Below are positions 44,953-54,499 of a stretch of DNA of 64,000 bases, piece after piece. The notes below the pieces were generated by a model. That model made no database searches, was not told where the DNA came from, and saw nothing but the letters and a program-made list of their open reading frames with translations. Source of the stretch: Streptomyces sp. NBC_00820 (lineage in GTDB: Bacteria > Actinomycetota > Actinomycetes > Streptomycetales > Streptomycetaceae). The stretch lies in contig NZ_CP108882.1 in the NCBI RefSeq assembly GCF_036347055.1, forward strand, positions 6,374,001 to 6,438,000. The letters are read 5' to 3'. The number at the start of each line of letters is the position of its first letter. The first letter of the stretch is position 1. The translations under genes and the position numbers were made by a program.

Positions 44953-45528
44953 TCAGCCGGCGAACGCCCCGGGCCACGGGCCCGGGGCCGGCACGTCCGG
45001 CTCCAGCTCCACCTTCGTCTCGTACAGCTTGAACCCGCGTCGCTGGTAGTTCTCCATCGCGAACTCGCCGTCCTTGCTGCACGTGTGCACCCACACCCGC
45101 TCGGTCGCGGGCCGCTGCGGCCACCGCTCGGCCAGGTCCCAGGCGCGGGCGGTCCCGTACGACAGCAGGTGGCCGCCGATGCGCCGGCCGCGGAAGGCGG
45201 GGATCAGGCCGAAGTAGGCGATCTCGACCGCGCCCTCGTCGTGCGCGTCCAGCTCGATGTAGCCGGCCGGGGTGCCGCTGTCGTACGCCACCCACGTCTC
45301 CACGCCGGGCCGGTCCAGGTACTCCTGCCAGCGGGCGTAGGACCAGCCGAGCCGGTCGGTCCAGGTGATGTCGCCGCCGACCGAGGCGTACAGGAAGCGG
45401 CTGAACTCGGGGGAGGGGACCTCGGCGCGCACGATCCGCAGGCCGTCGCCCTCGGGGGCGGCGGCCGGCAGGACGTCGGCCGGGGAGGTCTGCTCCAGGT
45501 ACCAGGTGGTGACGGGGACGCTGCTCAT
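44953..45528 (-). CDS. GNAT-family N-acetyltransferase
   Basis: A 191-residue GNAT. The acetyl-CoA pyrophosphate loop is in YFGLIPAFRGRRIGGHLLSYGTARA (QxxGxG-like RGRRIGG), followed by VWVHTCSKDGEFAMENYQRRGF, the C-terminal beta4-alpha4 signature. Substrate unknown; family can acetylate antibiotics, peptides or metabolites. ATG 45528. It is followed downstream by the cys leader, on the same strand, but 140 bp apart. Confidence 0.9.
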   Translation of the reverse strand: MSSVPVTTWYLEQTSPADVLPAAAPEGDGLRIVRAEVPSPEFSRFLYASVGGDITWTDRLGWSYARWQEYLDRPGVETWVAYDSGTPAGYIELDAHDEGAVEIAYFGLIPAFRGRRIGGHLLSYGTARAWDLAERWPQRPATERVWVHTCSKDGEFAMENYQRRGFKLYETKVELEPDVPAPGPWPGAFAG

Positions 45529-45600
45529 GCGGGCCAGGCAATCATCCCGCCCGGCCACCTGTCGATCGCCTTGTCGCCCCGGCCGCATCGGTCGACCCGG

Positions 45601-45656
45601 CGCGTTCCGGACGGCCCTCGCCGCCCGGCGCGTTCCGGACGGCCCTCGTCGTCCGG
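45601..45656. repeat. 28-bp tandem duplication
   Basis: Two near-identical copies of a 28-bp unit starting CGCGTTCCGGACGGCCCTCG, differing at 3 positions, between the GNAT and secreted-protein genes. Confidence 0.75.
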
Positions 45657-45676
45657 CGGCGGTCCGAACGGCCGGG

Positions 45677-47014
45677 TCACTCCAGCGAGCGGTCGAGCGT
45701 GTCCAGCGGCACCGTGAACAGCATCCGGTCCGACACCGACCACACCTCACCCGTCTCCTGCCAGTACGACAGCGAACCCGGGCCTTGGGCCCAGCAGTGG
45801 TGGGAGTGGTCCGTGCCGCAGCGGGCGGCCTTCGCGGCCTCGGTGTCCTGCCGCCAGAGTCCGCCGTGACCGGCCCTGGAACCGGGCAGCCGTCCCACGT
45901 ACCAGGACGAGCGGGCCGCCCCGGCCTTCCGGTACGACAGCACGCCCCGGACCCCGCTCGCCCGCGTCCGGTAGACCTCCACCGGGTCCGCCCGCCCGGC
46001 CGCGTCGGTGGCGAGCAGCCCGCTGCGCGCGGGGTCCTTGCTGAACGCGTACCGCCACAGGCGGGCGCGCCGCTCGCCGCCGGGGGCGGTCCACTCGCCC
46101 GCGACGAGACTGTCCGGCGCCGTGGTGCGGTCCAGGGAGAGGGCGCCGGGGCAGGCCACCGGGCCGGAGGACGCGCAGTGGCCGGTGCGCGGGCGGTAGG
46201 AGCCCACGGCGGGCATCACGTACTGGTAGCCGTCGGCGGACCAGCCGCCGGGCACCCGGCCGATCGCGGGGCTGTCCACGGTGGTGCGCTGGATGCGGTG
46301 CAGGTTGTAGACGTAGAGGGACTCGTCACCGCCGCTCTCCGTGGTGACCAGCAGCTTGTCCTGGTACCAGACCATGCCGGAGACCCGGGACACCAGGCCG
46401 CGGTAGTTCCGGCCGCCGTCGACCGGGACCACGAGGAGGACCCAGCGGTAGACGGGCCGGGCCGGGTCGTCGGCGTCGACGAAGGCGACCTTCGCCAGGC
46501 CGCGCTCCGCGGCGGGTCCGGTGCCGGCACGGTGCGTCCAGCCGCTGAGGACCACCCGGTGGGGGCCCCAGAAGCCGTCGTCGTCGGCGTCCCCGGAGGT
46601 GGTCACCGAGGCCGGCCGCCAGGCCGTGTCCGCGGCGTCCGCCCGGTCCCAGCACCAAGCCCGGGCGGGGGCCGGATCGACGGGCAGGGAGGCGCGGTCC
46701 CGGGCGCCGCAGTCGGCGCCCTCGCGAAGCGTGTGGTCGGCGCTGCGCAGCACGGCGTCCACGCCGACCGGGCGGCCCATGGACGAGGCGAGCCGGTCCA
46801 GCGTACGGGCGGGCACCAACTGCTCCTGGAGCCGCAGCGGGGCGGTGTCGGAGGAGGAGGTCAGCTGCTTGAGCGCGCCGGGGTTGCCGGCGACCGTGGC
46901 CTGCGAGGCGCTGATCATCGTGGCCGCCGCGGTGAGCGCCAGCGCGGTCCCGGCCAGGACCGCGCGCAGCGCCGCGCCCCGTCTGCGTCGGCGGTGTCTG
47001 CCGCGATGCTTCAT
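45677..47014 (-). CDS. Secreted protein, possibly beta-propeller-like, unknown function
   Basis: A 445-residue exported protein: basic start MKHRGRHRRRRRG, hydrophobic signal to ~residue 36, then a soluble domain with repeated strand-rich segments (RWVLLVVPVDGGRNYRG, SGMVWYQDKLLVTTESGGDESLYVYNLH, GGWSADGYQYVMPAVGSYRP). Scattered Trp/Gly blade-like repeats suggest a propeller. No catalytic motif is recognised. GGAGGAG is 5 nt before the ATG. It has several cysteines in pairs, consistent with export. Confidence 0.75.
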   Translation of the reverse strand: MKHRGRHRRRRRGAALRAVLAGTALALTAAATMISASQATVAGNPGALKQLTSSSDTAPLRLQEQLVPARTLDRLASSMGRPVGVDAVLRSADHTLREGADCGARDRASLPVDPAPARAWCWDRADAADTAWRPASVTTSGDADDDGFWGPHRVVLSGWTHRAGTGPAAERGLAKVAFVDADDPARPVYRWVLLVVPVDGGRNYRGLVSRVSGMVWYQDKLLVTTESGGDESLYVYNLHRIQRTTVDSPAIGRVPGGWSADGYQYVMPAVGSYRPRTGHCASSGPVACPGALSLDRTTAPDSLVAGEWTAPGGERRARLWRYAFSKDPARSGLLATDAAGRADPVEVYRTRASGVRGVLSYRKAGAARSSWYVGRLPGSRAGHGGLWRQDTEAAKAARCGTDHSHHCWAQGPGSLSYWQETGEVWSVSDRMLFTVPLDTLDRSLE

Positions 47015-47202
47015 GGTCTCCTCCCGGGGCGAGCCAACTGCGCCTGATGATCGTTACGTTGACCGAGGAGCAGCTGGGAAGTCCCGTCAGGGGATGCTAC
47101 GGCAGTGGTGTGCGCCGCAGGGCCAAGACCCCGCAAACAGGCGAGGGACACCCGTGCGAAAAGGGGCACGCCCCGGCTCGGGCGCCCCGCGCAGAGCCCC
47201 GC

Positions 47203-48522
47203 TCAGCCGCCCCGTTCCGCCGTCCGCCGCCGGGCCACGGCCGGTGCCGCCGAGCGGGGCAGCAGGTCACGGGGGTCCTCGGGCAGCAGTACAGTCACCT
47301 CGACATCCGCGCGGAAACGATACGGCCGATGCTGCAGAAGAGCCCCCAGATAACGCCGTACCCGTGACATCTCCGCCCGCACCGTGACCGTTCGCGACGC
47401 GTCGCCGAACAGGTCCCCGGCCAGGTCCGCCGCACCGCGCCCGGCCGGGTGCTCGGTGAGCAGATAGAGCAATTCGGCGTGCCGGGGGCTGAGTTCGCGG
47501 GACCACGAACCCGCCGGACCGGCGACGGTGAGCGCACCGCGGTCCGGCCGCGTCAGGTCCAGCGCGAGGCGGGTCGCGGCCGTGGCCGGCGGCTCGTCGG
47601 CCGCGCGCAGCAACCAGCCCCCGGCCAGCGGTTCCACCACGCACGGACCCAGCGTGGCCAGCCACCGGCGGCCCGGCGACAGGGACTTGGGCAGCGACAC
47701 CCGCCGCACGTACGGTATCCCGGTCACCGCCGCCGCCCAGCCGTCCCGGTCCACCACCAGCGCCCGCCCGTCCAGCCGGGCCAGCACCGGCGCCCCCACC
47801 GTGCGCAGCCGCTCCAGCGAGTCCAGGTGCAGCTCCCGCAGGCGGGCCTCGGCGAGCTTGGCCACCGCGTCCACCCAGGCCAGGGTCGCCGGGTGCATGG
47901 TCTCCAGCGGGCCGCTGACGTCCACCACGCCGAGGAGCCGGCCGTCGCGGGGGTCGGTGACCGGGGCGCCCGCGCAGGTCCAGGTGGTGTGCGAGCGGAC
48001 GAAGTGCTCGGCGGCGAAGACCTGGACGGGCCGCCGTACGACCGCCGGGGTGCCCACGCCGTTGGTGCCGACGACCTCCTCCCGCCAGTCCGCGCCGACT
48101 TCGAAGCCGAGACCGTCGGCCTTGCGCAGCACCGCCGGTGATCCCTCGCGCCACAGCACGCGCCCCTCGGCGTCCGCGACGACCACGATGTGCCGGGCGG
48201 CGTCCGCGACCGAGAGCAGCCCCTCGCGCAGGACCGGAAGGACATGCCGCAGCGGCGACTCGTCCCGCCGGTGTCGCACCTCCTCGGCGGACAGCAGCCC
48301 GGATCTGAAGTCACGTTCGGGATCGACCCCGCCGCGCAGCATGCGTTCCCAGGACTGCTCGATCACCGGCCGGGGCGCGATCCGGGCCCGCCGGCCCGCG
48401 AGTGTCGCCTCCCGCACCTCGTTCAGCACCCGCGCCGCCCGCGCCGCGTCCACGGCGACCAGGCGCGTCACGTCCATCGGCGGGTTCACCACGGGGGTCC
48501 TCCCGGGAAGCGTGTCGGACAT
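47203..48522 (-). CDS. GAF-domain transcriptional regulator
   Basis: A 439-residue regulator like AcoR/MimR without the AAA+ ATPase. Residues ~30-95 are helical (RVLNEVREATLAGRRARIAPRPVIEQSWERMLRGGVDPER). A GAF sensor spans ~100-210 (VVVADAEGRVLWREGS, VVGTNGVGTPAVVRRPVQVFAAEHFV). The C-terminus (~375-420, LSPRHAELLYLLTEHPAGRGAADLAGDLFGDASRTVTVRAEMSRVRRYL) is a winged helix. In Streptomyces such proteins sit by dehydrogenase genes. ATG 48522. Confidence 0.85.
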   Translation of the reverse strand: MSDTLPGRTPVVNPPMDVTRLVAVDAARAARVLNEVREATLAGRRARIAPRPVIEQSWERMLRGGVDPERDFRSGLLSAEEVRHRRDESPLRHVLPVLREGLLSVADAARHIVVVADAEGRVLWREGSPAVLRKADGLGFEVGADWREEVVGTNGVGTPAVVRRPVQVFAAEHFVRSHTTWTCAGAPVTDPRDGRLLGVVDVSGPLETMHPATLAWVDAVAKLAEARLRELHLDSLERLRTVGAPVLARLDGRALVVDRDGWAAAVTGIPYVRRVSLPKSLSPGRRWLATLGPCVVEPLAGGWLLRAADEPPATAATRLALDLTRPDRGALTVAGPAGSWSRELSPRHAELLYLLTEHPAGRGAADLAGDLFGDASRTVTVRAEMSRVRRYLGALLQHRPYRFRADVEVTVLLPEDPRDLLPRSAAPAVARRRTAERGG

Positions 48523-48741
48523 TCTCGTCGAACCGCGTGCGCGAAGCCGGCCGGACGACGTTTTCCGGCCGGGCCGTTCCCCCACATACTGCCGGTCGAG
48601 GCATGCCGGAAGCACACGCTCCGGGCACTGACGCCGATAAGTTGCAACCCCCTGCAACCCTGGTGAACCTCACCGGGGTGGCCGAGACTTGACCAGTGCG
48701 CCGCCTCCGGGTGGCGTTCACGGCCTCCAACGGGCCCATGA

Positions 48742-48781
48742 GGCGGGGGTGGTGCCGTGTCGGCGCAGCACCACCCCCGCC
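48742..48781. terminator. 14-bp perfect stem terminator
   Basis: GGCGGGGGTGGTGC (48742-48755) pairs with GCACCACCCCCGCC (48768-48781) over a 12-nt loop, ~31 bp beyond the acyl-CoA dehydrogenase stop on the minus strand. It separates that gene from the GAF regulator. Confidence 0.7.
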
Positions 48782-48811
48782 GGGGCGGCCGGCAGCGGTC
48801 GTGCGGGGACC

Positions 48812-50449
48812 TCAGGAGACCGGTCGGGCCCGTTCCACCACCGACGCCAGGTCCAGCCCGGAGGGCAGCGTGCCGAAGGCGGCGCCGTGGTCGCCGCCCA
48901 GGCGGGAGGCGCAGAAGGCGTCGGCGACCGCGGACGGCGCGTGACGTACCAGCAGTGATCCCTGCAGGACGAGGGCGAGGCGCTCCACCAGGCGCCGGGC
49001 GCGGCCCTCGACGCCTTCCAGGTCGGCCAGCTCGGTGAACAGGTCCTTGACCGCGCGGTCCAGCCGGTGATCGGCGCCGTGCGCGCGCCCGATCTCGGTG
49101 AGGCAGGCGTCCAGGGCGCCCGGCTCGCGTTGCAGGGCCCGCAGCACGTCCAGCGCCTGGACGTTGCCCGCGCCCTCCCAGATCGAGTTCAGCGGCGACT
49201 CGCGCACCAGCCGGGGCAGACCGGACTCCTCGACGTACCCGTTGCCGCCCAGGCACTCGGCGGCCTCGACCGCGAGCGGCGCGCAGCGCTTGGTGATCCA
49301 GTACTTCGCGGCCGGCACCGCGAGCCGCAGGAAGGCGCGCTCCCGCTCGCTCCCGTCGTCGTGGGCGGCCGCGAGGCGGAGGGTCAGCGCGGTCGCGGCC
49401 TCGGCCTCCAGCGCGAGATCGGCGAGCACGTTGCGCATCAGCGGTTTGTCGATCAGCTTGCCGCCGAAGGCCTCCCGGTGGGCGCAGTGGTGGACCGCCT
49501 GCGCCACCGCCTGCCGCATCAGGCCGGCCGAGCCGAGCGCGCAGTCCAGGCGGGTCGCGGCGACCATGTCGATGATGGTGCGCACCCCGCGCCCCTCCTC
49601 GCCGACCCGGCGGGCCCAGGTCCCGGCGAACTCGACCTCGGCGGAGGCGTTGGACCGGTTGCCCAGCTTGTCCTTCAGCCGCTGGATGAGGAAGGTGTTC
49701 CGGGTGCCGTCCGCGAGGACGCGCGGAACCAGGAAGCAGGTCAGGCCGCCGGGGGCCTGCGCCAGCACCAGGAAGCCGTCCGACATCGGCGCCGAGCAGA
49801 ACCACTTGTGTCCGGTGAGCGTGTACGTCCCGTCCTCGGCGAGCGGCCGGGCCTCGGTGGTGTTCGCCCGTACGTCGCTGCCGCCCTGTTTTTCCGTCAT
49901 GCCCATACCGAAGAGGGCGCCGGGCTTCAGGGCCGCCGGGCGCAGCGCGGGGTCGTAGACCGCCGACGTCAGCAGCGGCTCCCACTCGGCGGCCAGCTCC
50001 GGGTCGGTCCGCAGCGCCGGTACCGCCGCGTGTGTCATCGACAGCGGACAGCAGTTGCCCGCCTCCACCTGGGTCCACACGGTGAAGCCCGCCGCCCTGC
50101 GCACATGCCCGGCCGGCCGGGTCCAGGCGTCGGTCAGCCCCGCCCCGACGCCCTTGCCGAGCAGCCGGTGCCAGGCCGGGTCGTAGTCGACCTCGTCGAT
50201 CCGGTGGCCGTACCGGTCGTGGGTGCGCAGCCGCGGCGGATGCTCGTTCGCGCGCACCCCCCACTCCTGCGCCTGCGCCGATCCCGAGGCCCGGCCCAGC
50301 GCGGACAGCTCGGCCAGCACCTCCTCGCGCAGTGCGGGCTCCGTGTACCGCTCGACCGCCTCGACGAGGGCGCGGTCCGCGGTGAAGACGTCGTACTCGA
50401 CCAGCGGGGGCGGCTGGTTCGTCACGGTGTGGGTGGAGATGCCTGCCAT
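48812..50449 (-). CDS. AidB-like acyl-CoA dehydrogenase
   Basis: A 545-residue flavoprotein of the acyl-CoA dehydrogenase superfamily closest to AidB. FAD-binding segments MTEKQGGSDVRANTTEA and TLTGHKWFCSAPMSDGFLVLAQA; the catalytic/AidB-like Glu is in RESPLNSIWEGAGNVQALD. E. coli AidB protects DNA from alkylation and binds DNA; here the activity could be either dehydrogenase or protective. ATG 50449. Upstream lies the yihY gene, divergent, across a minisatellite. Confidence 0.88.
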   Translation of the reverse strand: MAGISTHTVTNQPPPLVEYDVFTADRALVEAVERYTEPALREEVLAELSALGRASGSAQAQEWGVRANEHPPRLRTHDRYGHRIDEVDYDPAWHRLLGKGVGAGLTDAWTRPAGHVRRAAGFTVWTQVEAGNCCPLSMTHAAVPALRTDPELAAEWEPLLTSAVYDPALRPAALKPGALFGMGMTEKQGGSDVRANTTEARPLAEDGTYTLTGHKWFCSAPMSDGFLVLAQAPGGLTCFLVPRVLADGTRNTFLIQRLKDKLGNRSNASAEVEFAGTWARRVGEEGRGVRTIIDMVAATRLDCALGSAGLMRQAVAQAVHHCAHREAFGGKLIDKPLMRNVLADLALEAEAATALTLRLAAAHDDGSERERAFLRLAVPAAKYWITKRCAPLAVEAAECLGGNGYVEESGLPRLVRESPLNSIWEGAGNVQALDVLRALQREPGALDACLTEIGRAHGADHRLDRAVKDLFTELADLEGVEGRARRLVERLALVLQGSLLVRHAPSAVADAFCASRLGGDHGAAFGTLPSGLDLASVVERARPVS

Positions 50450-50528
50450 GATGGCGAACCTACCTGGGACGGCGGGGATGATGGCCCCAGCCTGGCACAG
50501 CGGGTTCCGGAGGCGCCGTCAAGGCGCC

Positions 50529-50642
50529 GTGGAGCGGGTCCGAGGGCGTCGTGGAGCCGGTGTGGAGCGGGCCCGAGGGCGTCGTGGAGCCGGTGTGAGG
50601 CGGGTCCGAGGGCGTCGTGGAGCCGGTGTGGAGCGGGTCCGG
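50529..50642. repeat. 33-bp minisatellite, ~3.5 copies
   Basis: Unit GTGGAGCCGGTGTGGAGCGG plus GCCCGAGGGCGTC; a 22-nt partial copy (50529-50550), units at 50551-50583, 50584-50616 and 50617-50642 with few changes. It fills most of the divergent promoter region of aidB-like and yihY genes and is a multiple of 3 long. Confidence 0.85.
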
Positions 50643-50700
50643 GCCGTTCTCCCGCCCCCGGAAGGTGAGGGCGGTCCCCTGCGACGGATACCGTTAGGAC

Positions 50701-51852
50701 GTGCAGCCAGCAAGTGAAACCCCCGAACGGCCCGCCGGCCGGCTCCACCGCGCCCGAGCCCTCTACCGGAACGTCTCCAAGCGCAGGACCGTCTGGCTGC
50801 TGCTGAAGGACACCGTCAACTCCTGCATGGAGTACCGCATCCTCGGCCTCGCCGCCGAGGCGGCGTTCTTCACGCTGCTCTCCGTGCCGCCTCTGCTGCT
50901 CAGTCTCATCGGCCTTCTCGGCTACGTCGACGACTGGACAGGCGCCGACACCATCCAGAGCCTGGAGACCAACCTCCTCGACGCCGCCCGCACGGTCCTG
51001 TCGGACAAGGGCGTCAAGGAGATCGCCGAGCCGATCCTGAACGACGTGATGAGAGGCGGCAGACCCGACGTCATCTCCATCGGCTTCCTGTTCGCCCTGT
51101 GGTCGGGCTCCCGCGCGGTGAACGTCTTCATCGACACCATCACCGTCATGTACGGCCTCGACGGCGTCCGCGGCATCGTCAAGACCCGGATCATGGCCTT
51201 CCTGCTGTTCATCGTGGCCCTGCTGATCGGCTCGGTCGCGCTGCCGCTGATGGTGGCCGGACCGGACGCGGTGGTACGGGTCCTGCCCTGGTCGGAGACG
51301 GTCGTCCAGGTCCTGTACTGGCCGGTGGTCATCGTCCTGTCCATCGTCTTCCTCACCACCCTCTACCACGTCTCCGTCCCGGTCCGCTCGCCCTGGATCG
51401 AGGACGTCCCCGGCTCCCTCGTCGCCCTCGCCATGTGGGTCCTCGGCAGCTTCCTGCTGCGCATCTACCTCACCCACACCATCGAGGGAGCCACGATCTA
51501 CGGCTCCCTGGCCGCGGCCGTCGCCGTGCTCCTGTGGATCGGGGTGGGCGCCTTCGCCGTGCTCGTCGGGGCGGCCGTCAACGCCGCCATCGACCGCGTC
51601 TGGCCCGCCGCCTCCACGGCCGCCGCCCGTGCCGCCAACGAGCAGCTCCGCAAGGCCCAGGTCGTCGAGTACGTCGCCCGCGCCGCCGCCCGCGAGGCCG
51701 ACCCCGACGACCCCGACATGCCCTCCGAATTCCCCGAACGCTGGTCCCGCTTCCTCCCCCCGGAGGACGTCACCGCCCGCCTGCGCACCCACGCCAGGAA
51801 CACCCATCACACGCGGAAGGGCGGCGGGGGGACGACGCAGCCGCAGAAGTGA
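50701..51852 (+). CDS. YihY/BrkB-family inner-membrane protein
   Basis: A 383-residue integral membrane protein. Family signatures: MEYRILGLAAEAAFFTLLSVPPLLLSLIGLLGY, GSRAVNVFIDTITVMY, and the late LYLTHTIEGATIYGSLAAAVAVLLWIGVGAFAVLVGAAVNAAI-like helix (here RIYLTHTIEG...). Six or so helices, and a cytoplasmic C-terminal tail. Function unproven; once mis-assigned as RNase BN. GTG start 50701 has no strong ribosome site. No operon partner. Confidence 0.88.
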   Translation: MQPASETPERPAGRLHRARALYRNVSKRRTVWLLLKDTVNSCMEYRILGLAAEAAFFTLLSVPPLLLSLIGLLGYVDDWTGADTIQSLETNLLDAARTVLSDKGVKEIAEPILNDVMRGGRPDVISIGFLFALWSGSRAVNVFIDTITVMYGLDGVRGIVKTRIMAFLLFIVALLIGSVALPLMVAGPDAVVRVLPWSETVVQVLYWPVVIVLSIVFLTTLYHVSVPVRSPWIEDVPGSLVALAMWVLGSFLLRIYLTHTIEGATIYGSLAAAVAVLLWIGVGAFAVLVGAAVNAAIDRVWPAASTAAARAANEQLRKAQVVEYVARAAAREADPDDPDMPSEFPERWSRFLPPEDVTARLRTHARNTHHTRKGGGGTTQPQK

Positions 51853-52409
51853 GGGGAAGCCGCCGCCGCGCGGCTCGGGCTCCGGCTCCGGCTCCGGCTT
51901 CGGCGCAGGGGCGGCCCGCTACCCCTTCCCTCGCGCTGTCGCCCCTTCCCCGCGCCGCCGCGCGTCTCTCGGGCCTCCGGCCAGGACTACGGCGGTCCGG
52001 TCGCCCCTCCCTGGCGCGTGCGGGCACCTGCGCGGCGGTTCGGCGCCTTCCTCGGCGCTCCCCGGCAGGTCCGCAGCCCTTGTCGGCCCTTCGGCCGGCC
52101 TGTAGCTCTCTCCGGCCCCCGGTAGGTCCGTAGCCTTTTCCGACCCCCCAGTAGGTCCGCAGCCGTCTGCGCCCCCGCTCCCTCCCGCGTCCACGGCGGA
52201 AGGGCACGGGCCCCGGGCGCGGATTCCCGGCACCCCTCAAGGCCTGTCCGGCGGATCGTGCCTCAGACGCGGGGTCTGGTGCGCCCTCCTCCGCCCCGCG
52301 CACGCACCACACCCCGCTCACCGGCACCAGCAAGGCACCGCTGCTTCCCCGTGACCTGATCCGCCGGGCAGACCCCAGGTCCCGGGGCGGCCGACGTACG
52401 CTGACACAC
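51853..52409. other. Gene-free interval with short repeats
   Basis: About 555 bp. It starts with GGCTCC tandem hexamers (51877-51900) and later has three imperfect copies of GGTAGGTCCGYAGCC (near 52062, 52122, 52150). Minus-strand frames across it have no family features. Probably non-coding, with the AraC promoter at its right end. Confidence 0.5.
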
Positions 52410-53102
52410 GTGTACACCGAGCGGGCGTCCCGGCTGGCCGGCGCCGCCGTCTGGACGAACACGCCGAGCGGGACCGGGACACGCCACGTCCTGCCCGACG
52501 GCTGCATGGACCTGCTGTACTGCGAGGGCCGGCTGCTGATCGCCGGACCCGACACCCGCGCCCACGCCGTCGAAGGGCCGCCCCGCGCCTGGGCGGGCAT
52601 CCGGTTCCACCCGGGCACCGCGCCCACGCTCCTCGGCGTACCCGCGCACGAACTTCTCGACAGCCGGATCGACTTGGCCGACCTGTGGCCCGCCGGACGG
52701 GTACGGCGCCTGCTCGACCGCGTCGAGGCGGCCCCCGACCCCGGCACGGGTCTCGAAGGCATCGCCCTCGACCGTGCGGCCGGCTCCGCACCGCCCGACC
52801 CGCTCCTGCGCAGGCTCGTCGAACGCCTCGACCAGGGACAGCCGGTCTCGGCCACGGCCGACGAACTCGGCATCGGCGCACGCACGTTGCACCGCCGCTG
52901 CCTCACCGCCTTCGGCTACGGCCCCAAGACCCTCGCCTGCATCCTGCGTCTGCGCCGCGCCCTGGAACTGGCCCGCTCCGGCGTGCCGTACGCCGAGACG
53001 GCCGCCCGCGCCGGATACGCCGACCAGCCCCACCTGTCCCGGGACGTCCGCCGGTTGACCGGGATGCCGCTCGGCCGGCTACTCGGCGACGGCCCCGGGT
53101 AG
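52410..53102 (+). CDS. AraC-family transcriptional regulator
   Basis: A 230-residue AraC regulator with an N-terminal DUF6597-like ligand domain (HVLPDGCMDLLYCEGRLLIAGPDTRAH, RFHPGTAPTLLGVPAHEL) and C-terminal double helix-turn-helix (VSATADELGIGARTLHRRCLTAFGYGPKTLACILRLRRAL, ETAARAGYADQPHLSRDVRRLTGMPLGRL). GTG start 52410. Its 3' end overlaps the convergent glyoxalase-fold gene by 24 bp, so it may regulate it. Confidence 0.9.
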   Translation: MYTERASRLAGAAVWTNTPSGTGTRHVLPDGCMDLLYCEGRLLIAGPDTRAHAVEGPPRAWAGIRFHPGTAPTLLGVPAHELLDSRIDLADLWPAGRVRRLLDRVEAAPDPGTGLEGIALDRAAGSAPPDPLLRRLVERLDQGQPVSATADELGIGARTLHRRCLTAFGYGPKTLACILRLRRALELARSGVPYAETAARAGYADQPHLSRDVRRLTGMPLGRLLGDGPG

Positions 53103-53486
53103 CGGCGCGAACAGGTCCACCCCGTTGCCGTCCGGGTCGTGCACGGTCGCGTACCGCTGCCCCCAGAACGCGTCCCACGGCTTGAGTTCACCGTGGCATC
53201 CGGCACCCACCAGGTCCTCGTACACGGTGTCCACCTCGGCCGGCGAGTCGCACCGGAACGCGAGCGCCACCCGGCCGCCACCGGCCGGCGGCCGCCACCC
53301 GGGGTGGAAGGACCGCATGGTCTCCTCGGTGTCCAGCGCGAGCACCAGCCCTCCCGGCAGCTCGGCCTCGACATGCGGCTGGGCCTCGGCGCCGTCGGGG
53401 AAGACCAGCCCGAGGCGACGGTAGAAGGCGAGCGAGGCGGCCAGGTCGGAGGCCACCACGCCGATCACGGCGAATCGTGGAGTCAT
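53079..53486 (-). CDS. VOC (glyoxalase/bleomycin-resistance) family protein
   Basis: A 135-residue VOC fold protein: FAVIGVVASDLAASLAFYRRLGLVFPDGAEAQPHVE, GGRVALAFRCDSPAEVD and ATVHDPDGNGVDLFAPL. One metal-ligand set (His/Glu) is plausible. Members are dioxygenases, lyases or drug binders. ATG 53486; overlaps the AraC gene tail. Confidence 0.9.
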   Translation of the reverse strand: MTPRFAVIGVVASDLAASLAFYRRLGLVFPDGAEAQPHVEAELPGGLVLALDTEETMRSFHPGWRPPAGGGRVALAFRCDSPAEVDTVYEDLVGAGCHGELKPWDAFWGQRYATVHDPDGNGVDLFAPLPGAVAE

Positions 53487-53690
53487 GCGGCCACCGTAGA
53501 CACGAAGCCGGCCACCGGTCTTGAACGAATCGGACACGGCTGCCGCGAGTGCCACCGCCGGGCCCGGGCCGGGGCACGCTCCCCGGCCGAAGACCACCGG
53601 CTCCCGGTTCCCGCGTGGCGGAGGAGCGTGAACCAAACCGCCGAAACGCCTCTCACCGCTCGGCGCGGCGCCCGGCGTAGGGTCGCCGCC

Positions 53691-54341
53691 ATGACGCCCC
53701 GGCTGCTGCTCTACACGCGCACCACCGCCTACCGCCACGACTCGATCCCCGCCGCCGTCGCCGCCGTACGCGCGATGGACACCTTCGCCGTCGACCACAC
53801 CGAGGACCCCGCCGACCTCGAACTCCCCCTGGAGCACTACGCGGTCCTCGTCTTCCTCTCCACCAGCGGCGAGGTGCTGACGCCCGCCGGACGCGAACGC
53901 CTCGCCGCCTACGTGGAGTCGGGCGGCGGCTTCGCCGGCGTCCACGCGGCCGCCTGCACCGAGTACGACTGGCCGTACTACGGGGAACTCCTCGGCGCCC
54001 GCTTCGACCGGCACCCCGCACTCCAGCCGGGCCGGGCGGTGGTGGAGGACCCCACCCACCCGGCGACCCGGCCGCTGCCCGCCGTCTGGGACTTCACCGA
54101 CGAGTGGTACGACTTCCGCTCCAGCCCGCGCGACCGCGCCCGGGTGCTGCTGCGCGCCGACGAGACGTCGTACGAAGGCGGTCGGATGGGCCCCGACCAC
54201 CCCCTTGCCTGGTGCCGCGAGCAGGGGAGTGGACGCGTGTTCTACACGGCCCTCGGACATGCCGACGAGGCCTACCGCGACCCCTCCTTCCTGGCTCACC
54301 TGAGTGGCGGTGTGAGCTGGGCGGGACGGCTCCTCATGTGA
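53691..54341 (+). CDS. ThuA-domain protein
   Basis: A 216-residue ThuA-family protein (class I glutamine-amidotransferase-like fold). PRLLLYTRTTAYRHDSIP, VLVFLSTSGEVLTPAGRERLAAYVESGGGFAGVHAAACTEYDWPYYGELLGARFDRHP and VFYTALGHADEAYRDP are standard signatures. ThuA is named for trehalose utilisation in rhizobia; elsewhere members accompany sugar metabolism. ATG 53691. Not coupled to the next gene. Confidence 0.9.
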   Translation: MTPRLLLYTRTTAYRHDSIPAAVAAVRAMDTFAVDHTEDPADLELPLEHYAVLVFLSTSGEVLTPAGRERLAAYVESGGGFAGVHAAACTEYDWPYYGELLGARFDRHPALQPGRAVVEDPTHPATRPLPAVWDFTDEWYDFRSSPRDRARVLLRADETSYEGGRMGPDHPLAWCREQGSGRVFYTALGHADEAYRDPSFLAHLSGGVSWAGRLLM

Positions 54342-54499
54342 CGTTTCTGCGGTGAACGCACTCCTCCGTTGAGGTGAGTAAAGCCCGCGCAGGGCGAGGG
54401 TCACGCCCACATCTAGAGATCCTTTTCTCCAGGTAAAGGGCGTCGAGGCGCGGAGGCCCGAGCCTTCCTGCGTCACCCACCCACAGAAGGAGCCGGACC

